Shown here: positions 1-4,417 of the stretch, piece after piece
Layout: each line of letters starts with the position of its first letter
Position numbering within the stretch: the first letter of the stretch is position 1
From: Dehalococcoidia bacterium UBA5627
GTDB taxonomy: Bacteria; Chloroflexota; Dehalococcoidia; Dehalococcoidales; UBA5627
NCBI GenBank assembly: GCA_002421585.1
Contig: DIKD01000118.1
Location: 1-5,442, forward strand
DNA length: 5,442 nt
Direction of reading: 5' to 3'
Translations under genes and position numbers: made by a program
Notes under the pieces: generated by a model
The model's input: the letters and a program-made list of their open reading frames with translations, nothing else
Databases searched by the model: none
Told to the model about the DNA's origin: nothing

Positions 1-1
1 T

Positions 2-103
2 AGGAAACCTCTGAAAAAGTCCTTACTCTTTACTATTTGATGGATTATTTACGTTCGAAATCACTATAGTCTCATATCTCCGGGGACTTGTTCAGGGTTT
101 CCT
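2..103. mobile_element. MITE-like element or gutted insertion sequence with 20/21-bp terminal inverted repeats
   Basis: Positions 2-22 and 84-103 are inverted copies of each other. Read inward, the left arm is AGGAAACC-T-CTGAAAAAGTCC and the right arm is AGGAAACC-CTGAACAAGTCC, differing by one inserted T and one A/C change. The 61 bp between them (23-83) encode nothing. Long, nearly identical ends around a short non-coding core are the hallmark of a MITE or of an IS that has lost its transposase. The arm ending GAACAAGTCC recalls, from memory, IS5-type ends; that family assignment is weak. The sequence after the right arm is TTAG, which would suit a YTAR-type target, but the window starts one base before the left arm, so a target duplication cannot be confirmed. 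Confidence 0.55.
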
Positions 104-697
104 TAGTATGTTAGTGCCGATAGACTAATCTTATAGATGGTAATCAATAGATATTGACAGGGATATTATTAGTGTTACAGAACATAATTAGTCGGTTGCA
201 CTTATTTTAAAGTTTATTTTTAGTCACTCATTTATATAAAAAGGGGCGATAAGCAAAATATCCGATTCTGCGAACAGGTATAATGCTTATCGCTCCGGTG
301 ACGTTGCAAGAACTGAAAACCCAATTTAAGTTTATAACTCTATAATAAACCTGATGACAATTAGCTGTCTGTGACTTTTATCCTTATTATCGAATTATAT
401 TCCTGTATTCGATTATAAATACTTAAAGAAAATAACAGTGATGTTTTAAACGCATCCATTTTTCAGTATAAGGGGAATTACAGCTTCAGATAAGGACTAT
501 TGAGTCAGAAAAGTATGCCCAAAGTACCATTTTTCAAGGGGAGCTTATAATTAAAAAAAATGCGGCAAAGCCCTGATTATTTATATATTTTACTGATAAA
601 ACGGTTCGATTGTCAAAGAGTTGCCATTTTTAGCCGTGAAATATGATAAAACAGCGACTTTCATGGTCTATAAATAAGAAAAATAAGTGGTTGAAAA
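104..697. other. AT-rich gene-free stretch with several palindromes
   Basis: No reading frame of convincing length or composition is present on either strand, and stop codons are dense in all frames. The stretch is visibly more AT-rich than the genes to its right. It holds a strong hairpin (243-296), a 7-bp-stem palindrome ATCGAAT/ATTCGAT (389-395 and 407-413, 11-nt loop) and, reaching into the hicA remnant, an A/T hairpin (674-686 with 700-710). A TTGACA hexamer at 154-159 on the plus strand has no matching -10 box at normal spacing. I read the region as decayed accessory DNA between the mobile-element remnant and the broken hicBA locus. No residual protein similarity was recognised. Confidence 0.6.
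238..296 (-). terminator. Hairpin with 13-bp stem and T-tract, candidate intrinsic terminator
   Basis: Positions 243-255 pair with 284-296 over 13 consecutive positions (GGGGCGATAAGCA against TGCTTATCGCTCC), with one G-T wobble at 245/294 and a 28-nt loop. On the minus strand the stem ends in GCCCC and is followed directly by TTTTT (242-238) and an AT-rich run, the layout of a rho-independent terminator. The loop is larger than usual. The nearest minus-strand gene is hicB, whose stop lies about 440 bp upstream, so the terminator may belong to a gene lost from between. It could also be a palindromic repeat or the end of a small RNA. Confidence 0.45.
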
Positions 698-710
698 CAT
701 TATTTCTTAT
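674..710 (-). other. A/T-rich imperfect hairpin downstream of hicB
   Basis: ATAAGAAAAATAA (674-686) faces TTATTTCTTAT (700-710). The arms pair over 11 bp with a 2-nt bulge and a 13-nt loop. It begins 26 bp after the hicB stop codon and lies within the hicA remnant. The stem is almost pure A/T, so it is a poor intrinsic terminator, but it could protect the 3' end of a hicB transcript. It may be a chance product of base composition. Confidence 0.25.
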
Positions 711-736
711 CCTGATATTACGGGAAGATGAGGCAC
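698..736 (-). pseudogene. hicA: hicA toxin gene remnant (start region only, interrupted by a stop)
   Basis: Directly after hicB the minus strand reads GTG CCT CAT CTT CCC GTA ATA TCA GGA TAA GAA ATA ATG. The GTG shares its G with the hicB stop codon (TAGTG). It is preceded by a clean GGAGGT Shine-Dalgarno (746-751) at 9 nt. Nine codons give M-P-H-L-P-V-I-S-G, which matches the usual HicA start (M-P-K-L-P-V-I-S-G-K/R-E, recalled from the family). The tenth codon, normally Lys or Arg, is TAA, and the next codon gives the expected Glu. After that no HicA sequence is recognisable in any frame, and the Gly-Ser-His catalytic segment is absent. The toxin gene is therefore broken both by a nonsense codon and by loss of its body. 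HicA proteins are small mRNA interferases with a dsRBD-like fold. Confidence 0.7.
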
Positions 737-945
737 TAAACAGCGACCTCCACCTCTTCTACGTCGGTTTCCGGTAAAGGTTCCCCATGCTTTCTTTTAC
801 TGGCTATGTAACCTCTGATTGCCTCTTCGATATTAATAATTGCTTCCTGCCTGGTTTTTCCCTGTGAATGACAACCGGGGAGAGCCGGACAACTGGCGAT
901 GATGAATCCGTCTTCGTCTTTTTCAAGAGTGATAGCAAATTTCAT
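736..945 (-). CDS. hicB: HicB-family antitoxin, intact but without a functional toxin partner
   Basis: This 69-aa protein is a short HicB-like antitoxin. It opens with a beta-strand run (MKFAITLEKDEDGFIIASCP) and carries the family signature P-A-L-P-G-C-H-S-Q-G-K-T-x-x-E-A at residues 20-35, then a helix NIEEAIRGYIASKRKHG. This is the partial RNase-H-like fold that normally masks HicA. No C-terminal ribbon-helix-helix or HTH domain is present, so DNA binding is doubtful; the 69-aa length suits the minimal HicB class. The start at 945 gives a full domain, though its Shine-Dalgarno is weak (GAGA). An extended -10 promoter lies just upstream. The tail E-E-V-E-V-A-V doubles as the ribosome-binding site of the next gene, hicA, which is degenerate. 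Without a toxin the protein may be a leftover, or could neutralise a HicA encoded elsewhere. Confidence 0.9.
   Translation of the reverse strand: MKFAITLEKDEDGFIIASCPALPGCHSQGKTRQEAIINIEEAIRGYIASKRKHGEPLPETDVEEVEVAV
746..751 (-). promoter_or_regulatory. Shine-Dalgarno of the broken hicA gene
   Basis: GGAGGT lies inside the last codons of hicB, 9 nt before the GTG at 736-734. It supports the reading that a second gene once started there and was translationally coupled to hicB. Confidence 0.6.
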
Positions 946-971
946 ATTATCTCATGCTTGAATTTTATTAC

Positions 972-980
972 ATTATAACA
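972..980 (-). promoter_or_regulatory. Extended -10 promoter for hicB
   Basis: The minus strand reads TGTTATAAT, a perfect TATAAT with the TGn extension that relieves the need for a -35 box; no good -35 is visible at 16-18 bp. Transcription would start near 965, leaving a leader of about 20 nt before the hicB ATG. Read-through from the tRNA gene is an alternative source of transcript. Confidence 0.45.
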
Positions 981-1016
981 GAAGCCAGTTAACGATATAA
1001 TAATAGGGATAATATT

Positions 1017-1092
1017 TGGTGGACCCGAGGGGGTTCGAACCCCTTACCTCCTGAATGCAAATCAGGCGTTCTCCCAACTGAACTACGGGCCC
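1017..1092 (-). tRNA. tRNA-Ala (anticodon UGC)
   Basis: A complete 76-nt cloverleaf can be folded by eye. The acceptor stem is GGGCCCG with CGGGTCC, including the G3-U70 wobble pair that is the main identity element for alanyl-tRNA synthetase. The D arm is GTTCAGTTGGGAGAAC, the anticodon stem CCTGA/TCAGG holds the loop TTTGCAT (anticodon TGC), and the T arm is AGGGG-TTCGAAC-CCCCT. The discriminator is A73, and the 3' CCA is encoded in the DNA (1019-1017). It reads GCA and, by wobble, other GCN codons. It is flanked by its own promoter upstream and by hicB 71 bp downstream. I see no second copy of the tRNA 3' end in the window that would mark an integration site. Confidence 0.97.
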
Positions 1093-1118
1093 ATGATGCG
1101 GTGTGATGACAACATAGT

Positions 1119-1148
1119 ATTATAGCAATGAAACGGGCTTTTTAGCAA
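1119..1148 (-). promoter_or_regulatory. Promoter of the tRNA-Ala gene
   Basis: On the minus strand TTGCTA (1148-1143, four of six matches to TTGACA) is followed after 18 bp by TATAAT (1124-1119), with the extension TGC directly before it (1127-1125). The predicted start near 1112 gives a leader of about 20 nt before the mature tRNA 5' end, a usual distance for RNase P processing. A second TAGCAAT copy overlaps the promoter. Confidence 0.6.
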
Positions 1149-1154
1149 TTCAAA

Positions 1155-1169
1155 CTTGAAAGATTCAAG
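1155..1169 (-). terminator. Short hairpin after the lipoprotein gene, possible weak terminator
   Basis: CTTGAA (1155-1160) and TTCAAG (1164-1169) form a 6-bp stem with a 3-nt loop, about 63 bp past the lipoprotein stop. On the minus strand it is followed by TTTGAATT, a broken T-run, so termination would be weak. It also lies just before the tRNA promoter and separates the two transcription units. Confidence 0.3.
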
Positions 1170-1231
1170 CCGTGTATCCGCTTCATACAGGCACGCAGTA
1201 TTAATCCCCTTGCTTCTGTCTCAGCCCTGCT

Positions 1232-2191
1232 CTATTCGGCCCATTCGAGCTGTGTCCCTGTTTTGATACAGATGTTGTCGTACCGGCAAAAGAAGGTATA
1301 GAGGTATTCATCCTGTCGGTCGTAAAGTTCTCTCGTAACGTGTACAGTGCCGGCACTGTCGCTTTTATATGTTTCGGCAACTATGTAATTCGTATCCGCT
1401 TTTGGCGTAAGCGTTTCCGGCACCTCGCCGGGGGCGTATTCATCTTTTGACAATATAGCGCTGTCTGAATTCATCTGCAAAAGAACGATTTTCTCTGGCT
1501 GGAACATTGTGACAAAGGAAAGCTTGATCGAGATGCTCGACTTCTTGTTTGTTCCGTTTTCTGTAACAGTCGCGGTCTCGTTGAGTGTCTGGGAGTAACT
1601 AGCCCCTTTGCTGGCGTCCATTGAAAAACCGCTACCGCTCATTGCATAAATGCTGCCGTCGTTACTTTGGTACACCGGGTTGATGTAGTAGGTGATGGCC
1701 CCATTATTTCCGGGCGCGGTATAAATTGACCCCTCAAAAGTGATTTTATCTTCGTCATCGCTTGAAAAAAAACTCGAATTTCCATCGCTGATAGCTTCGT
1801 CGGAGCGGGAATTGACCGCGCCGTTACTACTATCTTTGAAGGCAAAGTAAGCGAAACCTTCCACGTCCTCAAAAACGTATTCTTTTACAACCGTTTCCTC
1901 TCCGGTATCTTCGTTTGTCAGCACCTGCTCTTTCAAGATTGCGTATAAACGGCCCCGGTATTGTTCGGAATCGCCGTCCACCTGGATATCGCCGCCGGAA
2001 ATACCGGAGGCGTTGCCTTTTAAATATCCGTCGTAGTCGAAGAGATCGAGATATTCGTAGGTGATCAACACACCTGTAAGCCTGTCTTTCGTGTTTTCTA
2101 TGGTATTCTCACTGGCAAGCTGGCAGCCGGTCAGCGAAAGAATACACGGTACGACAAGAAGCACTGCAAGCCATTGTTTAATCTTCATCAT
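1232..2191 (-). CDS. Uncharacterised secreted lipoprotein, third gene of the membrane protein/XRE/lipoprotein operon
   Basis: Starting from the ATG at 2191 the product has 319 aa. It has a type II signal peptide: a charged start (MMKIK), a hydrophobic core (residues 7-20) and a lipobox L-T-G-C with Cys23 as the lipidation site, so the mature protein should be anchored on the outer face of the membrane. The rest is hydrophilic and beta-rich. It has an acidic Ser/Asp segment at about 128-149, a Tyr/Gly/Ser-rich middle, and two late cysteines (302 and 308, C-x5-C) that could form a disulfide. I know of no assigned function; from memory it resembles hypothetical lipoproteins of Clostridia. The frame stays open to an ATG at 2209, but that adds residues before an already normal signal peptide. 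GGAGG at 2199-2195 instead serves the tandem ATGs at 2191 or 2188. The start overlaps the regulator's stop by 14 bp, which implies translational coupling. Confidence 0.85.
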   Translation of the reverse strand: MMKIKQWLAVLLVVPCILSLTGCQLASENTIENTKDRLTGVLITYEYLDLFDYDGYLKGNASGISGGDIQVDGDSEQYRGRLYAILKEQVLTNEDTGEETVVKEYVFEDVEGFAYFAFKDSSNGAVNSRSDEAISDGNSSFFSSDDEDKITFEGSIYTAPGNNGAITYYINPVYQSNDGSIYAMSGSGFSMDASKGASYSQTLNETATVTENGTNKKSSISIKLSFVTMFQPEKIVLLQMNSDSAILSKDEYAPGEVPETLTPKADTNYIVAETYKSDSAGTVHVTRELYDRQDEYLYTFFCRYDNICIKTGTQLEWAE

Positions 2192-2405
2192 ACTCCTCCA
2201 GATTTCCATCGAATTTTAAAATATCTCCCACATCGCAGTTAAGGTGCCAGCATATTTTATTGATAGTTCCGAAGCGAACACCTTTTGCCTTGCCGCTGCG
2301 CAGGATCGAAAGATTTGCCTCGGTAATCCCCACCAGTGCACATAACTCTTTTGAGGTCATTCCTCGTGCCTTGAGTATCTCATCGAGATATATTTGTATC
2401 GCCAT
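2178..2405 (-). CDS. YozG-like XRE-family transcriptional regulator
   Basis: This is a 75-aa single-domain Cro/C1-type HTH protein. Residues 17-37 (TSKELCALVGITEANLSILRS) form the helix-turn-helix, followed by G-K-A-K-G-V-R-F-x-T-I-N-K-I-C-x-x-L-N-C-x-V-G-D-I-L, the pattern of the small YozG/HTH_26 group. A short acidic tail (NLEEYDED) follows and no ligand domain is present. Members of this group are commonly encoded next to DUF2975-type membrane proteins, as here. The gene starts 8 bp after the membrane protein's stop, with an AGGTGAGG ribosome-binding site overlapping that stop, and its own 3' end carries the start of the lipoprotein gene. It is the only DNA-binding protein in the operon. 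I infer that it binds the inverted repeat in the operon promoter (3405-3443), most likely as a dimeric autorepressor. The operator assignment is untested. Confidence 0.92.
   Translation of the reverse strand: MAIQIYLDEILKARGMTSKELCALVGITEANLSILRSGKAKGVRFGTINKICWHLNCDVGDILKFDGNLEEYDED
2193..2199 (-). promoter_or_regulatory. Shine-Dalgarno that sets the lipoprotein start
   Basis: GGAGGAG lies within the last codons of the XRE gene, directly before the tandem ATGATG at 2191-2186. It leaves 3 nt from GGAGG to the first ATG and 6 nt to the second, so 2188 is the better-spaced initiator and 2191 the longer choice. The ATG at 2209 lies upstream of this site and cannot use it. Confidence 0.7.
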
Positions 2406-2413
2406 GCCTCACC

Positions 2414-3379
2414 TCATATAATGCTGTCGTTGTCATCCTTGAGTTTCTTGTTCTCGGCGATAAAGCGGGAAAGAAGCAATGCCACCAGCACGAAAGCAAT
2501 GGAAAGCAGTGGTATTTGAACCGAGATGTCCACTATGAAAAGGCTTTTTATAAAGAGCGTTTGTAGGATATTGAATGTGGCGGTTACCAATACCATAATG
2601 GTTAACACCACGCCGCAAAGCCTTGAAAGCCTTTCTGCCGACTCGACCGCGGCTGTCGAATAGCGGTCTACCGTAAGTTCATGTAGCAAAGTAATCCCGG
2701 AAAATACTACGAGAATATCGAGGGCATAAGGCAGACTATCCACAATAAATTGAATCACAAGGAATGCGTAGCTTGTCCCCAGGAGGTGTTCGTTTCCGGT
2801 ATTTCCCGCTTGCAGTGTGGCATAGGAATCGAGCAATTTGCTGAATTCTGTACCGAAGATCAGGTAAACGAACGCAATCCCAAACAGGTAGAGAAAGACC
2901 ATCATATATTTTTGTAGTTTCTCCAGGCTGCCGGAGAAAAACAAGCGCAGGACACGCAGTATTATATAGGCACAGATGACAGAATAGGCCGTGCCGCCCA
3001 GTATCGCTTTTGTGATCGAAATCCCTGTGGCTGTAGCAAACCATGAGTTGATCGGATTTGGATTTATCATATAGTAAAGAACGAAAAACAGCCCAGCTGA
3101 AAGTAAAGCGAGCAGTCCGTCTTCGAGGCGTAAACCGTGCTTTTTTCTTACGAACAGAAAGGCACAGGGTACAAGACTGATTATAATGTACAATATAATG
3201 GCCGCCACATTACCTGCTGTTCCGGAAAGCGAAAGATTACGAAGCATAAGTCCGATTTGCTCAAACGGAAATGCCATAACAGATGAGAACTTATTCGATA
3301 TCGAAGTGTTCAGCACTGCCAACAGCAAACAGATCGCTGCTTCTGCCGCGAGCAGAGAAAACAGGATTTTTCGTTTCAT
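2414..3379 (-). CDS. Multi-pass membrane protein with DUF2975-like C-terminal region
   Basis: From the ATG at 3379 the product has 321 aa with about eight hydrophobic segments, near residues 5-25, 56-77, 86-104, 125-146, 157-176, 203-232, 254-276 and 284-305. Lysine/arginine-rich loops lie at 78-84 and 309-314. The last third (YSTAAVESAERLSRL, two helices, then a tail ending E-N-K-K-L-K-D-D-N-D-S-I-I) resembles the end of DUF2975 proteins, which usually finish K-x-E-N-D-L-T-V. DUF2975 proteins are usually about half this length with four helices, so this may be an enlarged relative or an internal duplication. Function is unknown; I see no transporter or enzyme motif. An in-frame GTG at 3385 sits 1 nt after the GGCGG ribosome-binding site (3391-3387), whereas the ATG at 3379 has 7 nt, so I chose the ATG. 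It is the first gene of the operon and may sense a membrane signal for the XRE regulator. Confidence 0.85.
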   Translation of the reverse strand: MKRKILFSLLAAEAAICLLLAVLNTSISNKFSSVMAFPFEQIGLMLRNLSLSGTAGNVAAIILYIIISLVPCAFLFVRKKHGLRLEDGLLALLSAGLFFVLYYMINPNPINSWFATATGISITKAILGGTAYSVICAYIILRVLRLFFSGSLEKLQKYMMVFLYLFGIAFVYLIFGTEFSKLLDSYATLQAGNTGNEHLLGTSYAFLVIQFIVDSLPYALDILVVFSGITLLHELTVDRYSTAAVESAERLSRLCGVVLTIMVLVTATFNILQTLFIKSLFIVDISVQIPLLSIAFVLVALLLSRFIAENKKLKDDNDSII

Positions 3380-3386
3380 AATCACA

Positions 3387-3391
3387 CCGCC
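3387..3391 (-). promoter_or_regulatory. Shine-Dalgarno that sets the membrane-protein start
   Basis: GGCGG lies 7 nt before the ATG at 3379 but only 1 nt before the alternative GTG at 3385, which makes the ATG the more likely initiator. Confidence 0.55.
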
Positions 3392-3404
3392 AAATTATTG
3401 TTAT

Positions 3405-3443
3405 ACGATAATTAATTTGGTAGTATACAATTAAAATTATCGT
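3405..3443. promoter_or_regulatory. Inverted-repeat operator candidate around the -10 box
   Basis: ACGATAATT (3405-3413) and its exact complement AATTATCGT (3435-3443) are 9-bp perfect arms whose centres are 30 bp apart, close to three helical turns. The similarity extends inward as ACGATAATT-AATT against AATT-AA-AATTATCGT, with a 2-nt insertion in one arm. On the minus strand one arm fills the promoter spacer just after the -35 box and the other lies around the expected transcription start. A dimeric regulator bound at both arms would occlude RNA polymerase. The small XRE protein encoded in the operon is the natural candidate ligand. The surrounding AT-richness makes some repetition likely by chance, but the CGAT/ATCG ends make it more specific. 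Confidence 0.55.
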
Positions 3444-3450
3444 TTGTCAA
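3422..3450 (-). promoter_or_regulatory. Consensus sigma70-type promoter of the three-gene operon
   Basis: The minus strand carries a perfect -35 box TTGACA (3450-3445), a 17-bp spacer, and TATACT (3427-3422, five of six matches to TATAAT). An A/T-rich run upstream of the -35 (about 3451-3470) could act as an UP element. Transcription would start near 3415, giving a leader of about 36 nt before the membrane-protein ATG. A promoter this close to consensus would be strong unless repressed, which fits the overlapping inverted repeat. Confidence 0.85.
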
Positions 3451-3567
3451 TAATTATTTAAAGATTTTTGCCGATGTAATTAATTATGCGATATTGTAAT
3501 GCCCGGAGATAACAGTAAAGGACATAATAGGCAGTTTATAGTAATACCGGAGAAAATTACTGGGCTT
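3451..3567. other. Spacer between the patatin gene and the operon promoter
   Basis: This AT-rich spacer contains AGTAAT...ATTACT (6-bp arms, 10-nt loop, at 3539-3560) just after the patatin stop, without a T-tract, so no convincing terminator is visible. Read-through from the patatin gene into the downstream operon is possible. Confidence 0.4.
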
Positions 3568-4401
3568 CTAGCAGGCCAGCAGTCTTTTTATATCCAGCAG
3601 GGCATCGATTGCGGCAAATTCACCTTCTAATATACAATGCTCGGCTTTCTTGAAATCGGTGAAGCTGATGTTAGCCAGGCGCGGCTCGATTACTATATCC
3701 GCTTTCTTTAAGCTGGCGTCGGCGGCACGTGAGTTCATAATGCTCATGTAGTTCATCATAATGGTGTACATACTGGGTTCTTTTATATTCGGAAGGTGGT
3801 ATGATATGGCTTCCTCGATATAGATGCGCTTCCTGACATCCGGCATACGCGGCGATACGTTAACGGCAATTACTATATCGGCTCCCATACTCTTTACCAC
3901 TTCTACCGGAACCGGGTCTACCAGTCCGCCGTCCACTAGAAATCTGCCGTTGTGTTCGCAGGCGGCAAAGACAATGGGAACAGAAATGCTGGCCCTTACT
4001 CCTTCCAATACCGAACCCTTGTCTATAATCACTTCCTCACCGCTCATAATATCCGTCGAGGTGCAGGCAAATGGTATCTTAAGGTCAGAGAAATCGACAT
4101 CCCCGATATAATTTTTTAGCAGCTCAATCAACTTTTTACCGCCGATAAAACCGCTTTTAGGCAATGAAATATCGACCATTTGCCAGCTTTTTTTCGTAAG
4201 CTCCATATTGAGCAATTCTTTTTTGATTTCGGCGGCACTCATTCCTTTGGCAAACAGGGCGCCCACTATGGCACCGGCGCTGGTACCGGCAATCATATCG
4301 ATGGGTATGTTTTCTTTTTCAAGTACTTCCAGCACCCCGATGTGAGCTATTCCCCGCGCCGCCCCGCCGCCCAGAGCAATGCCTACTGTTTTCCTACCCA
4401 T
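3568..4401 (-). CDS. Patatin-like phospholipase (RssA/NTE-type serine hydrolase)
   Basis: This 277-aa protein has all the hallmarks of bacterial patatin-like acyl hydrolases. The glycine-rich oxyanion motif G-G-G-A-A-R-G is at residues 11-17, the nucleophile elbow G-T-S-A-G at 39-43 (Ser41), the conserved V-R-A-S-I-S-V-P at 136-142, and the catalytic D-G-G at 157-159 (Asp157). The Ser-Asp dyad is intact, so it should be active on phospholipids or other acyl esters. No signal peptide or membrane segment is visible, so it is probably cytoplasmic or membrane-peripheral. Length is normal for stand-alone RssA/YlbK-like members, which lack cyclic-nucleotide-binding domains. The start at 4401 is supported by the immediate G-R-K-T-V-G-I-A-L-G-G-G opening and an AAGGA site about 10 nt upstream. 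It follows the ATPase gene after 16 bp and is probably in its operon. The physiological substrate cannot be read from the sequence. Confidence 0.95.
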   Translation of the reverse strand: MGRKTVGIALGGGAARGIAHIGVLEVLEKENIPIDMIAGTSAGAIVGALFAKGMSAAEIKKELLNMELTKKSWQMVDISLPKSGFIGGKKLIELLKNYIGDVDFSDLKIPFACTSTDIMSGEEVIIDKGSVLEGVRASISVPIVFAACEHNGRFLVDGGLVDPVPVEVVKSMGADIVIAVNVSPRMPDVRKRIYIEEAISYHLPNIKEPSMYTIMMNYMSIMNSRAADASLKKADIVIEPRLANISFTDFKKAEHCILEGEFAAIDALLDIKRLLAC

Positions 4402-4417
4402 AAAACTAATATCCTTT

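Noticed and set aside
154..188. TTGACA hexamer followed by CATAAT on the plus strand
   Set aside because: The spacer would be 23 bp and no gene follows.
551..579. GGCAAAGCC palindrome beside an eight-A run, terminator-like on the minus strand
   Set aside because: The stem is only three base pairs, too weak for an intrinsic terminator.
590..664. 24-codon minus-strand frame starting MKVAVLSYF
   Set aside because: It has no Shine-Dalgarno, no recognisable family and lies in stop-rich decayed DNA. It does not resemble the missing part of HicA.
1..735. Possible CRISPR array or tandem repeats in the gene-free stretch
   Set aside because: No regularly spaced direct repeat is visible; the repeats present are isolated inverted pairs.
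1172..1194. TGTAT/ATACA inverted repeat after the lipoprotein gene
   Set aside because: It has five base pairs with a 7-nt loop and no T-tract; it is probably chance.
3186..3434. Plus-strand open frame opposite the membrane-protein start
   Set aside because: It runs through the promoter and operator region, lacks a ribosome-binding site and is a shadow of the minus-strand gene.
3824..4111. Plus-strand open frame opposite the patatin gene
   Set aside because: It is antisense to a gene with clear catalytic motifs, has low-complexity Ser/Thr composition and no ribosome-binding site. The other plus-strand frames at 4180-4533 and 4482-4799 fail for the same reason.
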